Shown here: positions 8,358-16,135 of the stretch, piece by piece | How the letters are laid out: each line of letters starts with the position of its first letter | Numbering within the stretch: position 1 is the first letter of the stretch | Assembly: GCA_027619995.1 (NCBI GenBank) | Contig: JAQCGR010000003.1 | Span: forward strand, 1-38,094 | DNA length: 38,094 bases | Direction of reading: 5' to 3' | DNA from: Pseudomonadota bacterium | GTDB taxonomy: Bacteria; Pseudomonadota; Alphaproteobacteria; CADEGL01 | Notes under the pieces: generated by a model | Seen by the model: only the letters and a program-made list of their open reading frames with translations | Databases searched by the model: none | Told to the model about the DNA's origin: nothing | Position numbers and translations under genes: made by a program

Positions 8358-8615
8358 ATGATCGACGGCCCTTATGGAATGGCCGGCCTGCCTCGCGCAC
8401 GCCGCCAGAATCGACGCAGACCTCGCCCCCAGCGGGTGCCCGGCACGGTGAAATCGCCCTGCACCGGCGTCTGCACCCTGGACGAGAGCACCGGCTTCTG
8501 CCGCGGCTGTCACCGCAGCCTGGTGGAAATCCGCGACTGGATGATCCTGGACGACGACGACCGCCGCGCGATCATGGCCAAGGTCGTCGTGCGCCGGGGC
8601 GTGGTGCCGGAATAA
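8358..8615 (+). CDS. DUF1289 small cysteine protein
   Basis: The C-terminal 55 residues are a DUF1289 domain: SPCTGVC, FCRGC and the EIRDWMILDDDDRRAIM helix. Four conserved cysteines suggest a bound metal or iron-sulfur site, but the family has no established function. The first 30 residues are arginine-rich and not part of the domain. No good ribosome binding site precedes the ATG at 8358, and an in-frame GTG at the VPGTVKSPC segment would give a more usual length of about 60 residues. It follows cydB by 10 bases and is probably in the same operon. It has no membrane helix, so it is not a CydX-type subunit. Confidence 0.75.
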   Translation: MIDGPYGMAGLPRARRQNRRRPRPQRVPGTVKSPCTGVCTLDESTGFCRGCHRSLVEIRDWMILDDDDRRAIMAKVVVRRGVVPE

Positions 8616-8728
8616 GACCCCGGCTCCCAAACTCTTCTCGGTCGACGATCAGTATTCCGCTGGTGTGACGTCCGGTCGGAGGCAGTAGGCTTCCGGCAGA
8701 AAAATCCGAACAGCTACAGGAGAGGGAT

Positions 8729-9487
8729 ATGAGCGATCAGCGCGTCGCCATCGTCACCGCCGCCGGCAAGGGGATCGGCGCGGCCTGCGCCAAGGGCCTG
8801 GACGACTCCGGGCACAAAGTCGTTCTCATGTCGATTTCGGGCGGCGCTATCGGCCTGGCCGAGGAACTCGGCGGGGTCGGCATGAAGGGCTCCGTCCTCG
8901 AAACCAAGGATCTGGAAGCCCTGGTCAAACTGGCCATGGATACCTATGGCCGCATCGACAGCGTGGTCGTGAACACCGGCCATGGTGAGGGCACCACGGA
9001 ATACACTTACGGATCGGGCTATCACGCCGACGATACGGTCGAGCGCAAGCTGCTCGATATCGATGACGAGGCTTGGCATGGCGGCCTCGACCTCTATGTC
9101 ATGGCCACGATTCGCATGGCCCGTCTGGTGACGCCGATCATGCAGAAGCAGGGCGGCGGCGTGTTCCTCAACATCTCGTCCTTCGGCGCGACCGAGGCGC
9201 GGGCCGCCTCGCCCATGAGCATCCTGCGCGGCGGGTTGCACGGCTTCGCCAAGCTCTATGCCGACCAATACGCCCGCGACAATATCCGCATGAACAACCT
9301 GCTGCCCGGCTTCATGATGAATGTCGAGTTGAGCGAGAAGGCCGCCAACGGCATTCCCCTGGGCCGCAGCGCCACCGAGCGCGAATTGTGCGGCACGGTC
9401 GCCTATCTCTGCTCGCCCGAGGCCGGCTACGTCACGGGCCAGAACATCCTGATGGACGGCGGCGGCAACCGCGCCATTCCGCACTGA
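8729..9487 (+). CDS. SDR-family protein with atypical active site
   Basis: The 252-residue protein has the short-chain dehydrogenase/reductase fold. The cofactor loop is TAAGKGIG (10-17), the NNAG motif is replaced by NTGHG, and there is a serine in NISSFGA (150-151). The C-terminal pattern ends in YVTGQNILMDGG. Where the catalytic Tyr-x-x-x-Lys should stand, about 12 residues after the serine, the sequence reads SPMSILRGGLHGFAK, so Met or Ser replaces Tyr and Arg replaces Lys. Either another residue takes over or the protein is not a classical oxidoreductase. AGGAGAGGG precedes the ATG. It stands alone between cydAB and the catabolic island. Confidence 0.8.
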   Translation: MSDQRVAIVTAAGKGIGAACAKGLDDSGHKVVLMSISGGAIGLAEELGGVGMKGSVLETKDLEALVKLAMDTYGRIDSVVVNTGHGEGTTEYTYGSGYHADDTVERKLLDIDDEAWHGGLDLYVMATIRMARLVTPIMQKQGGGVFLNISSFGATEARAASPMSILRGGLHGFAKLYADQYARDNIRMNNLLPGFMMNVELSEKAANGIPLGRSATERELCGTVAYLCSPEAGYVTGQNILMDGGGNRAIPH

Positions 9488-9505
9488 TCTGCTACGAGCC
9501 TGTTT

Positions 9506-9590
9506 CCCCTCACCTTCCCACCGCTTCCTCTCCCCGAGGAGAGGGGTTCTTGCTCCCTCTCCCATCGGGAGAGATCTGGGGTGAGGGGAG
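9506..9590. repeat. Interspersed palindromic intergenic repeat
   Basis: The outer arms CCCCTCACC and GGTGAGGGG enclose two nested hairpin units, CCTCTCCCCGAGGAGAGG and CTCTCCCATCGGGAGAG. The architecture is that of dispersed palindromic elements common in proteobacterial intergenic space. It separates two convergent genes, so it may also act as a bidirectional terminator. There is one copy in this window. Confidence 0.6.
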
Positions 9591-9605
9591 AAAAAGCCTT
9601 TTCGG

Positions 9606-10997
9606 CTATCCCGCCTTGGCGCGGAAGGCCGGCGCGGCGAGGGCACCGAGGGTCACCGGCTTGAAGGGCGGGCGCGGGCGATATGCCGGCACTTCGGCAT
9701 CGTCCAGCCCCCGAGTCTCGGCAATCAGGGCCGAAACGGTGGGGGCGCACAGCCGCCCCTGGCATGGCCCCATCCCGCAGCGAGTATAGGCCTTGGCCTG
9801 GGTCAGGCCGAGCGCGCCCATGCGTGCCGCCTGGCGCACCTGGCCCGCCGTCACCTCTTCGCAGCGGCAGACGATGGTGTCGTCCGCGGCAGGCACCCGC
9901 TGGCTCCGGGCGGGCCGGTAGAGACGATCGAGAAAAGCCCGCGCGCCCGCGACAGATTTCAAGGCGCCGCGCGCCTCGGCGACGCCGGCCTGATCCAACC
10001 CGTCCTTGCCCAGAGCCATCGCCGCCCCATGGGCGGCCAGCAGGCCCAGATGTTCCGCCGCCTCCGCGCCCCAGATGCCCGCACCGTCGCCGGCGACCGA
10101 GAAGCCCGGCTTGTCGGCCCGGCCCCAATCGTCGAGCCGCGGCTGCCACCATTGCTGGATGTCGTTCCAGCCATGCTCCAGCCCCAGGGCGAGGGAGATA
10201 TGGGTGTTCGGAATGACCCCTTCATGCAACAGGACGAGGGGCGTCTGGATGGTCTGGCGCCGTCCGCCTTTTTGGAAGGTCACGGCCTCGGCTGCGCCTT
10301 CGCCTTCGATGCGCACATCGGTCACGCCGCGAATGCGCCGCACCCGGGCGGATCGCAGATCGCGCAGCCAGCGCCGGCCCTTGGCCAGGAGACGGCCCTG
10401 GCTCAGCATGCCCGACGCATGGGGCAGCGCAGACCAGAGATTCGACCGCGGCACGGTTTCCAGAATCGCGCCGATCTGCGCCCCGGCCTTCAGATACTGC
10501 CAGGCGACGAGATAGAGCAGCGGGCCGCCGCCGACGAGCACCGCCGGCTGGTCGGGCACATAGCCGCCGGTCTTGAGCAGAATCTGCGCCGCGCCCACGG
10601 TCATCACCCCGGGCAGGGTCCAGCCGGGCACCGGAACGGGCCGCTCGATCGCGCCCGTGGCGAGCAGGACATGGCGCGCCTGCACCTCGGCGGAACGTCC
10701 GTCGCGCAGAAAGGCGATCTCGCCCCCTGCCATCACGTCCCAGACCGTCGCGCCCGGGCGATAGTCGATATCGGCGGCGCGGAATTTTTCGATCAGCTCC
10801 ATGCCATGGGCGTAATCCTCGCCCAGAGCCTCCAGCACCTCCGGAGTCGGCTGGGCCGGGTTGCGGTAGATCTGGCCGCCGGGCCGGGGCTGTTCGTCGA
10901 GCAGGCCGACCTTGAGTCCGAGACGCGTGGCGGCCATGGCCGCCGACATGCCGGCCGGGCCCGCGCCGATCACCGCCAGATCCCAATTGGCGCTCAT
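9606..10997 (-). CDS. FAD/NAD-binding dehydrogenase subunit with BFD-like 2Fe-2S domain (HcnB/OoxA/LhpE-like)
   Basis: The 463-residue protein starts with a dinucleotide-binding fold (VIGAGPAGMSAA from residue 9) and has a second nucleotide-binding segment (AVLVGGGPLLYL). The C-terminal 90 residues form a BFD-like cluster domain with CRCEEV and CGMGPCQGRLC, supplying the four cysteines for a 2Fe-2S centre. This matches the large subunit of opine oxidases, hydrogen cyanide synthase and D-hydroxyproline dehydrogenase. It transfers electrons from the partner amine oxidase to the respiratory chain. The ATG at 10997 overlaps the preceding ferredoxin-like gene by 4 bases, and the longer ORF in the track is a read-through of that gene region. 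The substrate is not readable. Confidence 0.85.
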   Translation of the reverse strand: MSANWDLAVIGAGPAGMSAAMAATRLGLKVGLLDEQPRPGGQIYRNPAQPTPEVLEALGEDYAHGMELIEKFRAADIDYRPGATVWDVMAGGEIAFLRDGRSAEVQARHVLLATGAIERPVPVPGWTLPGVMTVGAAQILLKTGGYVPDQPAVLVGGGPLLYLVAWQYLKAGAQIGAILETVPRSNLWSALPHASGMLSQGRLLAKGRRWLRDLRSARVRRIRGVTDVRIEGEGAAEAVTFQKGGRRQTIQTPLVLLHEGVIPNTHISLALGLEHGWNDIQQWWQPRLDDWGRADKPGFSVAGDGAGIWGAEAAEHLGLLAAHGAAMALGKDGLDQAGVAEARGALKSVAGARAFLDRLYRPARSQRVPAADDTIVCRCEEVTAGQVRQAARMGALGLTQAKAYTRCGMGPCQGRLCAPTVSALIAETRGLDDAEVPAYRPRPPFKPVTLGALAAPAFRAKAG

Positions 10998-11293
10998 CCG
11001 CCGATCCTCCGTGCGCCGACCTGGCGTTCGATCCGCATGCCGTCGCGAATCTCCGTCATGCAGGCCTGCCGGTTGGGCGCGCCGTCGATCATGACCAGGC
11101 AATCGAAGCAGACGCCCATCATGCAATAGGGGCCGCGCGGCGCACCGGTTATCGGCGTTGTCCGTCCCGTGGCTTCGCCGGCCGCGACCAGAGCCGCCGC
11201 CGCCGTTTCGCCCCGGGGCAGAGTCACGGGCTTGCCGCCGACGGTCACCGTGACCGTCTCGACCGGGCTGGCAGTCTCGAGCCTACGAAACAT
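10994..11293 (-). CDS. Small 2Fe-2S ferredoxin-like dehydrogenase subunit (HcnA/LhpF-like)
   Basis: The 99-residue protein has cysteines at 57, 62, 65 and 78 in the CX4CX2C-X12-C pattern of the small 2Fe-2S subunits in HcnABC-like amine dehydrogenases. It presumably relays electrons between the flavins of its two partners. The ORF overlaps both neighbours: its start lies 11 bases inside the end of the upstream DAO-type gene, and its stop overlaps the start of the downstream large subunit as ATGA. This tight packing supports a single heterotrimeric complex. Confidence 0.85.
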   Translation of the reverse strand: MFRRLETASPVETVTVTVGGKPVTLPRGETAAAALVAAGEATGRTTPITGAPRGPYCMMGVCFDCLVMIDGAPNRQACMTEIRDGMRIERQVGARRIGG

Positions 11294-12404
11294 GGAACCG
11301 CTCCGGCCCCAGCTTGGCGATCGCCTCAGGCCTGTCGGCGCCCATCAGCCAGCCGCCCAGCTCGTTGGCATGGGCCGCAGCCAGGGTCACGCCGCTATGG
11401 CAGATCGTGGCGAAGGCGCCGGGACATTCCTCGGAGGCGGCATAGATCGGCAGGCCGTCCGGCGACAGCACCCGCAGGGCCGCCCAGGCGCGCACCACCG
11501 GCACATCGCGCAGGATCGGAAAGGCCGTGACGGCGCGGGCTGCGATATCGGAGATCACGCTGGTATCCGTGGAAGTGTCGAACCCGACATCTTCCTTGGA
11601 ATCACCCATGATGATCGAGCCTTCGACGGTCTGGCGCATGTTCTGGGTCGGCAGGCGCATGAAGGGGGCGACCCTTTCGGTCACCAGGATCTCGCCGCGC
11701 TGGGGATTGAGGGGAATTTCCATCCCGACCTGACGCGCGAGGCCCGGCGTCATATTGCCCGCCGCGATGACGACGCGCGGCGCCTCATAGGTGCCGTGGC
11801 GGGTCTCCACCCGGAAGATGCCGTCCCTATGCGCGATCGAGGCGACGGCATGATCCGGGCGGTAGACACCGCCCAGCTTGTCGAAACCTTGATGCACCGC
11901 GCGCAGCGTGAAAAGCGGATTGGCAGTGCCATCATAGGGCGTGAAGGACGCGCCATAGACCGAATCGCCGGCTTCGGGCACCAGTTCGCGCAATTCCTGC
12001 AGGCGCAGCATCTTGTATTCGAAGCCGCGATTGCCGGCGTCGCGCCGATGGCGCTCCATCAGGGACCGGCGATCGAGGAATTCCGACTCGCTCAGGCACA
12101 GAGTCAGGCCGCCGTTGTTTTCGTGATGGGTGTCGACGCCCGTCCGGGCCTTCAACTCCGCCGCGAAATCGGCCCAACGCTCCTGGCTGTTGCGGGTCCA
12201 ATGGGTGTAATGGGGCGCCCCGTCGCCCTTGCTCTGCACCCAGACCAGGCCGAAATTGCCGCGCGTCGCGCGGAACGCGCGGTCGCCTTCGTCCAGCAGC
12301 ATGACCCGCGAGGCATGGCGGGTCAGCCCATAGGCAATGGCCGAGCCGACGAGCCCGCCGCCGACCACGATGATGTCTGCCTGTCTGTCGCGTATGTCTG
12401 TCAT
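11283..12404 (-). CDS. DAO-family FAD oxidoreductase, catalytic subunit (HcnC/OoxB/LhpB-like)
   Basis: The 373-residue DadA/glycine-oxidase-type flavoprotein has GGGLVGSAIAYGL (15-27) near the N-terminus, the RATRGNFGLV flavin segment, and a C-terminal GLPIYAASEE/GVTLAAAHA region. It would oxidise a secondary or alpha amine to an imine, passing electrons through the ferredoxin-like and FAD/NAD subunits encoded immediately downstream. I chose MTDIRD at 12404 because the FAD motif should lie within about 15 residues of the start. Neither it nor the upstream ATG at 12449 has a strong ribosome binding site. It is divergent from the Rieske oxygenase gene. Candidate substrates are D-hydroxyproline, sarcosine-like N-methyl amino acids or opines. 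Confidence 0.83.
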   Translation of the reverse strand: MTDIRDRQADIIVVGGGLVGSAIAYGLTRHASRVMLLDEGDRAFRATRGNFGLVWVQSKGDGAPHYTHWTRNSQERWADFAAELKARTGVDTHHENNGGLTLCLSESEFLDRRSLMERHRRDAGNRGFEYKMLRLQELRELVPEAGDSVYGASFTPYDGTANPLFTLRAVHQGFDKLGGVYRPDHAVASIAHRDGIFRVETRHGTYEAPRVVIAAGNMTPGLARQVGMEIPLNPQRGEILVTERVAPFMRLPTQNMRQTVEGSIIMGDSKEDVGFDTSTDTSVISDIAARAVTAFPILRDVPVVRAWAALRVLSPDGLPIYAASEECPGAFATICHSGVTLAAAHANELGGWLMGADRPEAIAKLGPERFHVS

Positions 12405-12508
12405 GCGTGGTGGCGGAGAGTAGGCGAGAGCGCAGCCGTTGAACAGCATCCAGACACATGTCTAACTTGGCGCATGTTTTTCAGGCCGGTGAGAGAGGGA
12501 ACGCCGCC
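12405..12508. promoter_or_regulatory. Divergent promoter region with AGACA-CA-TGTCT palindrome
   Basis: About 100 bases separate the dehydrogenase operon (minus) from the Rieske oxygenase operon (plus). At 12452-12463 the palindrome AGACACATGTCT lies nearly midway, a sensible place for an operator controlling both directions. No known regulator motif is assigned, and the core promoter boxes are not clear. Confidence 0.35.
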
Positions 12509-13663
12509 ATGACTCTGCCCCAGGATCTGCTAGATCCCAAACATTACGCTGCCGCCCGACGCCCGGTGGAGGAAGCCTCCACCCTGCCGCCCTGGGCCTA
12601 TTATTCGCCCCGTTTCTATGAGGCGGAGCGCGAGCGCATCTTCTTGCGCGCCTGGAATTTCGTCGGCCATTGGGATCGCATTCCCAATCCGGGCGATTAC
12701 GCCGCCTTCGATCTGGCCGGCATTCCCCTGATCCTGGTACGCGGGCGCGACGGCAAGCCGCGCGCCTTCGCCAATTCCTGCCGCCATCGCGGGGCCGAAC
12801 TGGTCCAGGGCGAGGGCAAGTGCAACGGTTTCGCCTGCCCCTATCACGGCTGGGCCTACGGCCTGGACGGCGCCCTGCGCGGCGCGCCCGGGATGGAGCG
12901 CACGGCCGGTTTCGACAAGGCCGATTGGGGGCTCAAGCCGATCCGGCTGGAGACCATGGGCGCCTATATGTTCATCAATTTCGATGCCGATGCCGCGCCC
13001 CTCTCGGATTGGTTCGGCGATCTGCCGGAGCTGTTGGGCCCCTATGCCCTGGAGGACACGGTGCTGGCCCGGCGCACGGAATACGACGTGGCCTGCAACT
13101 GGAAGGTCTATGTCGAAAATTTCATGGACTACTACCACACGCCGACGGTCCATAAGACGTCACTCGCCGCCACCGACCTCTCGGCCTATCACCAGAATCC
13201 GCCGGACACCTGGGTCGGCAAGGGCGAGTACCTGACCCTCTATGCCGTGCACAAGGGCAGCGCGGCTTTGCTCAAGGGCGCGAAGGGCTTTCCCGACAGG
13301 ACGACCCTGACCGGCCCCTCGGCCATCGGCTCGACCTATGTCTGCGGCTTTCCCAACGCCCTGATGGCGAATACCAAGGATTGCTCCTGGTATGTCGAGA
13401 TCCACCCGACCGGCCCTACCACGATGCGCCTGGCCCTGGGCGCGGTCTTCCCGAAGGAGACTGCGGAGCGGCCGGATTTCGACGAGGTGGTGCAACAGTA
13501 TTTCAAGCGGCTGGACGTAGGGGTCGCCGAGGACAACGCGATCAACGAAGTGCAGCAGCGCGGCGTCTCCTCTCCCCTGGCCGAAGCCGGCCGGGTCTCG
13601 ATCATGGAGACGGCCAGCCATCTCCACCGCAACTGGGTGCTCGACCGGGTGATCGGGAACTAG
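12509..13663 (+). CDS. Rieske non-haem iron oxygenase, alpha subunit
   Basis: The 384-residue protein has a Rieske 2Fe-2S domain (Cys91-x-His93 in SCRHRG and Cys110-x2-His113 in CPYHGW). Its catalytic domain has the mononuclear-iron motif ENFMDYYHTPTVH with Asp207, His210 and His215. It resembles the choline monooxygenase/glycine betaine and stachydrine demethylase branch as much as aromatic-ring dioxygenases. No beta subunit gene is present, consistent with a homotrimer of that branch, and no dedicated reductase gene is nearby. The ATG at 12509 has GAGAGGGA about 8 bases upstream; the longer ORF start at 12458 lacks one. N- or O-demethylation of a small amine is the best guess. Confidence 0.85.
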   Translation: MTLPQDLLDPKHYAAARRPVEEASTLPPWAYYSPRFYEAERERIFLRAWNFVGHWDRIPNPGDYAAFDLAGIPLILVRGRDGKPRAFANSCRHRGAELVQGEGKCNGFACPYHGWAYGLDGALRGAPGMERTAGFDKADWGLKPIRLETMGAYMFINFDADAAPLSDWFGDLPELLGPYALEDTVLARRTEYDVACNWKVYVENFMDYYHTPTVHKTSLAATDLSAYHQNPPDTWVGKGEYLTLYAVHKGSAALLKGAKGFPDRTTLTGPSAIGSTYVCGFPNALMANTKDCSWYVEIHPTGPTTMRLALGAVFPKETAERPDFDEVVQQYFKRLDVGVAEDNAINEVQQRGVSSPLAEAGRVSIMETASHLHRNWVLDRVIGN

Positions 13664-13707
13664 GGCCGCATTCACACCCAAGCAAAGCATAACAAGGAGG
13701 CACCATC

Positions 13708-14175
13708 GTGGCCGGCCGCATCGAAGCGCGCTTGAAGGAATTGGGCATCACCCTGCCGCCGCCGGCCCGGGCGCTCGGCAGCTATGTCCCCTATGTCCGA
13801 ACCGGCAACCAAGTCTGGATTACCCAGGGCCCCATCCTGGGCGAAGAGCTGCATTTCGAAGGCAAGCTGGGCCGGGAATTCGGCGTCGAGGAAGGTCAGG
13901 CCTGCGCGCGAATGGTGATGCTCAACATCATCACCTGCCTCCGGCAGGCCTGCGGCGGCGATCTCGACCGGGTCGTGCGCGCCATCCGCTGCGTCGGCGT
14001 GATGAATGCGACGGAAGATTTCACCCAGCATAGCCAGGTGATGAACGGCGCCTCCGACCTGCTGGTCGAGATTTTCGGCGAAAAGGGCCGCCACGCCCGC
14101 CTGGCCTATGGCTGTTCCTCGCTGCCAGCCGATCTCGCCGTCGATATCGAGGCGATTTTCGAGGTCGAAACATAG
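13708..14175 (+). CDS. RidA/YjgF family enamine/imine deaminase-like protein
   Basis: The 155-residue protein starts with GTG, 7 bases after AAGGAGG. It has the RidA fold signature, including the C-terminal ARLAYGCSSLP-AVDIEAIFEV. The active-site arginine (Arg131, aligned with Arg105 of E. coli RidA) is kept, so hydrolysis of reactive imines or enamines is plausible. It lies 44 bases after the Rieske oxygenase gene. The FAD amine oxidase of the divergent operon would make exactly such imines, so the context suggests a pathway role. Confidence 0.85.
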   Translation: MAGRIEARLKELGITLPPPARALGSYVPYVRTGNQVWITQGPILGEELHFEGKLGREFGVEEGQACARMVMLNIITCLRQACGGDLDRVVRAIRCVGVMNATEDFTQHSQVMNGASDLLVEIFGEKGRHARLAYGCSSLPADLAVDIEAIFEVET

Positions 14176-14266
14176 GCCTGTTGCGGCGCCGACCGTTGAC
14201 CGGCGCGCCCGACAGGTTTAGCCATTAGGGGACGTTTCCGCTTCTGGTTGCCGAGGGAGAAAAACC

Positions 14267-15052
14267 ATGGGCTCCGTGACTGCCATGACCATCGACCGTT
14301 CGATGAAGGGTCGCGTCAGCGACGCCGAATGGGAAACACGCGTGAATCTGGCCGCCTGCTATCGGCTGCTGGCCCATCACGAGATGACCGACAACACGGC
14401 CACCCATATCTCGGCGCGGGTCCCGGACGAGCAGGACACCTTCCTGCTCAATCCATATGGTCTTCTATTCGACGAGATCACGGCCTCGTCCCTGGTCAAG
14501 ATCAACCACAAGGGCGAAATCGTCGACGGCTCGACCTTCCCCTATAACGAAGCCGGCTTCTGCATCCATTCCGGCGTACTCTCGGGCCGACCCGAGATCA
14601 ACAGCGTGCTGCACACCCATTCCAACGCGGGCATGGCGGTGGCGGCGCAGAAATGCGGATTGCTGCCGCTCTCCCAGACGGCACTGCGCTTCTACAACAA
14701 CACCGCCTATCACGATTACGAGGGCATCGCCGACGATCTCGACGAGCAGCGTCGCCTGCAGCGGGATCTGGGCGACAACTACGTCATGATCCTCAAGCAT
14801 CACGGCCTGCTGACAGTCGGTCGCAGCGTGGCCGAGGCATTCCTGATGGTCTGGGACCTGGAAAAAGCCTGCCAGTCGCAGATCTGGGCCATGGCCGGCG
14901 GCATGGAAAATGTCGATATCCCGCCCGAAGAGGTCTGCCAGCGCACGGCCGACCAGTACAAGCGCTACTACGGCAACAAGCCGGCGGGCGAGGCGGCATG
15001 GCCCGCGCATCTCCGCATGCTCGACCGGATGGACCCCAGCTACCGAGATTGA
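14267..15052 (+). CDS. Class II aldolase/adducin family protein
   Basis: The 261-residue protein has the metal site of the family: Glu95 in NEAGF, His116 and His118 in LHTHSNAG, and a later histidine in KHHGLLTVG. Members split or epimerise sugar phosphates or decarboxylate 3-oxo acids using zinc or manganese. Proteins of this longer subgroup found near oxygenase genes are mostly unassigned. GAGGGAG lies 7 bases before the ATG. It is probably the third gene of the Rieske-RidA operon and is followed by a strong hairpin. The substrate is unknown. Confidence 0.8.
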   Translation: MGSVTAMTIDRSMKGRVSDAEWETRVNLAACYRLLAHHEMTDNTATHISARVPDEQDTFLLNPYGLLFDEITASSLVKINHKGEIVDGSTFPYNEAGFCIHSGVLSGRPEINSVLHTHSNAGMAVAAQKCGLLPLSQTALRFYNNTAYHDYEGIADDLDEQRRLQRDLGDNYVMILKHHGLLTVGRSVAEAFLMVWDLEKACQSQIWAMAGGMENVDIPPEEVCQRTADQYKRYYGNKPAGEAAWPAHLRMLDRMDPSYRD

Positions 15053-15057
15053 TCAAA

Positions 15058-15083
15058 GGACGGCCGCCACACGGCGGCCGTCC
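15058..15083 (+). terminator. Perfect 11-bp stem-loop after the aldolase gene
   Basis: GGACGGCCGCC and GGCGGCCGTCC pair perfectly around an ACAC loop, 5 bases after the aldolase stop. The tract after it is only GGTTTC, so it may be a weak intrinsic terminator or an mRNA-stabilising hairpin between the aldolase and the aldo/keto reductase. Confidence 0.6.
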
Positions 15084-15118
15084 GGTTTCGGGAAGCGCCC
15101 GGCTTCAAGGAGCGAGTT

Positions 15119-16129
15119 ATGGAATACCGACGGCTCGGCAATAGCGGCCTTCGGGTCTCGCCCATTTGCCTTGGCACCATGATGTTCGGCCTGCGCACGA
15201 CGCCGGCGGTGGCCGGGCGCATCATGGACAAGGCCCGGTCCGCGGGGATCAATTTCCTCGACACCGCCGATGTCTATTCCAAGGGCAAATCGGAAGAGAT
15301 TCTCGGCCGACTGATCGCCAAGGACCGTGACGACTGGGTCCTCGCGACCAAGGTCGCCGCCAATTGGTCCGCCCGGCCGAATGAATCCGGCTCCGGCCGA
15401 AAATGGGTCGAGCGCGCGCTGGAAGCCAGCCTCAAACGACTCAAGACCGACTACATCGACCTCTACTATCTGCACAAGGACGATTCTGGCACGCCGATGG
15501 AGGAGACGGTGGCGGTCATGGCCGATGCCATCCGGGCCGGCAAGATCCGCTATTGGGGCCTCAGCAATTTTGCGAGCTGGCGCGTGGCGCAGGCCTGCGA
15601 GACGGCGGACCGGCTGGGCGCGCCCCGGCCGATCGCGAGCCAACCCTATTACAACGCCATGAACCGCATGCCCGAGGCCGAGCATCTGCCGGCCTGCGCC
15701 TCCTACGGTTTGGGGGTCGTGCCGTATAGCCCGGTGGCGCGCGGCGTATTGACCGGCAAGTACCCGGTCGATGGCCCGCCGCCCAAGGGCACCCGCGCCG
15801 GCCATGCCGACAAGCGCATGATGGAGGCGGAATACCGCCGCGAATCCCTGGAAATCGCGCAGATCGTCGTCGCCCATGCCGAGCGGCGCGGCATGACCCC
15901 GGTCCAATACGCGACCCTCTGGGTGCTCAACAACCGCCTCATAACCTCGGTGATCGCCGGGCCACGCACCACGGCGCAATGGACCGAATATCTACGCGCC
16001 CTGGACCAGGAATTCACCGCCGAGGACGAGGCGCTGATCGATTCCCTGGTCCCGTCGGGCCACCCGTCGACCCCCGGCTATACCGATCCAAACAATCCGG
16101 TCATCGGGCGCGCGGTAAGGACGGGTTAG
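15119..16129 (+). CDS. Aldo/keto reductase
   Basis: The 336-residue TIM-barrel NADPH oxidoreductase keeps the catalytic tetrad Asp48 (LDTAD), Tyr53 (DVYS), Lys78 (ATKV) and His119 (YLHKD). The cofactor segment GLSNFASW and the C-terminal VIAGPRTTAQW pattern are also present. It reduces an aldehyde or ketone, or works in reverse as a dehydrogenase. AAGGAG precedes the ATG. It is separated from the aldolase by a stable hairpin and ends 6 bases from the convergent GlpD-like gene. The substrate is unknown; linkage suggests it handles an aldehyde of the same pathway. Confidence 0.87.
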   Translation: MEYRRLGNSGLRVSPICLGTMMFGLRTTPAVAGRIMDKARSAGINFLDTADVYSKGKSEEILGRLIAKDRDDWVLATKVAANWSARPNESGSGRKWVERALEASLKRLKTDYIDLYYLHKDDSGTPMEETVAVMADAIRAGKIRYWGLSNFASWRVAQACETADRLGAPRPIASQPYYNAMNRMPEAEHLPACASYGLGVVPYSPVARGVLTGKYPVDGPPPKGTRAGHADKRMMEAEYRRESLEIAQIVVAHAERRGMTPVQYATLWVLNNRLITSVIAGPRTTAQWTEYLRALDQEFTAEDEALIDSLVPSGHPSTPGYTDPNNPVIGRAVRTG

Positions 16130-16135
16130 TCCCCC

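Noticed and set aside
8348-8460. Search for a cydX-like small membrane subunit after cydB
   Set aside because: None of the frames encodes a hydrophobic helix; the N-terminal part of the DUF1289 ORF is arginine-rich.
12468-12486. TTGGCGCATGTTTTTCAG as a second sigma-54 promoter ahead of the Rieske gene
   Set aside because: The GC of the -12 element is missing at the required spacing.
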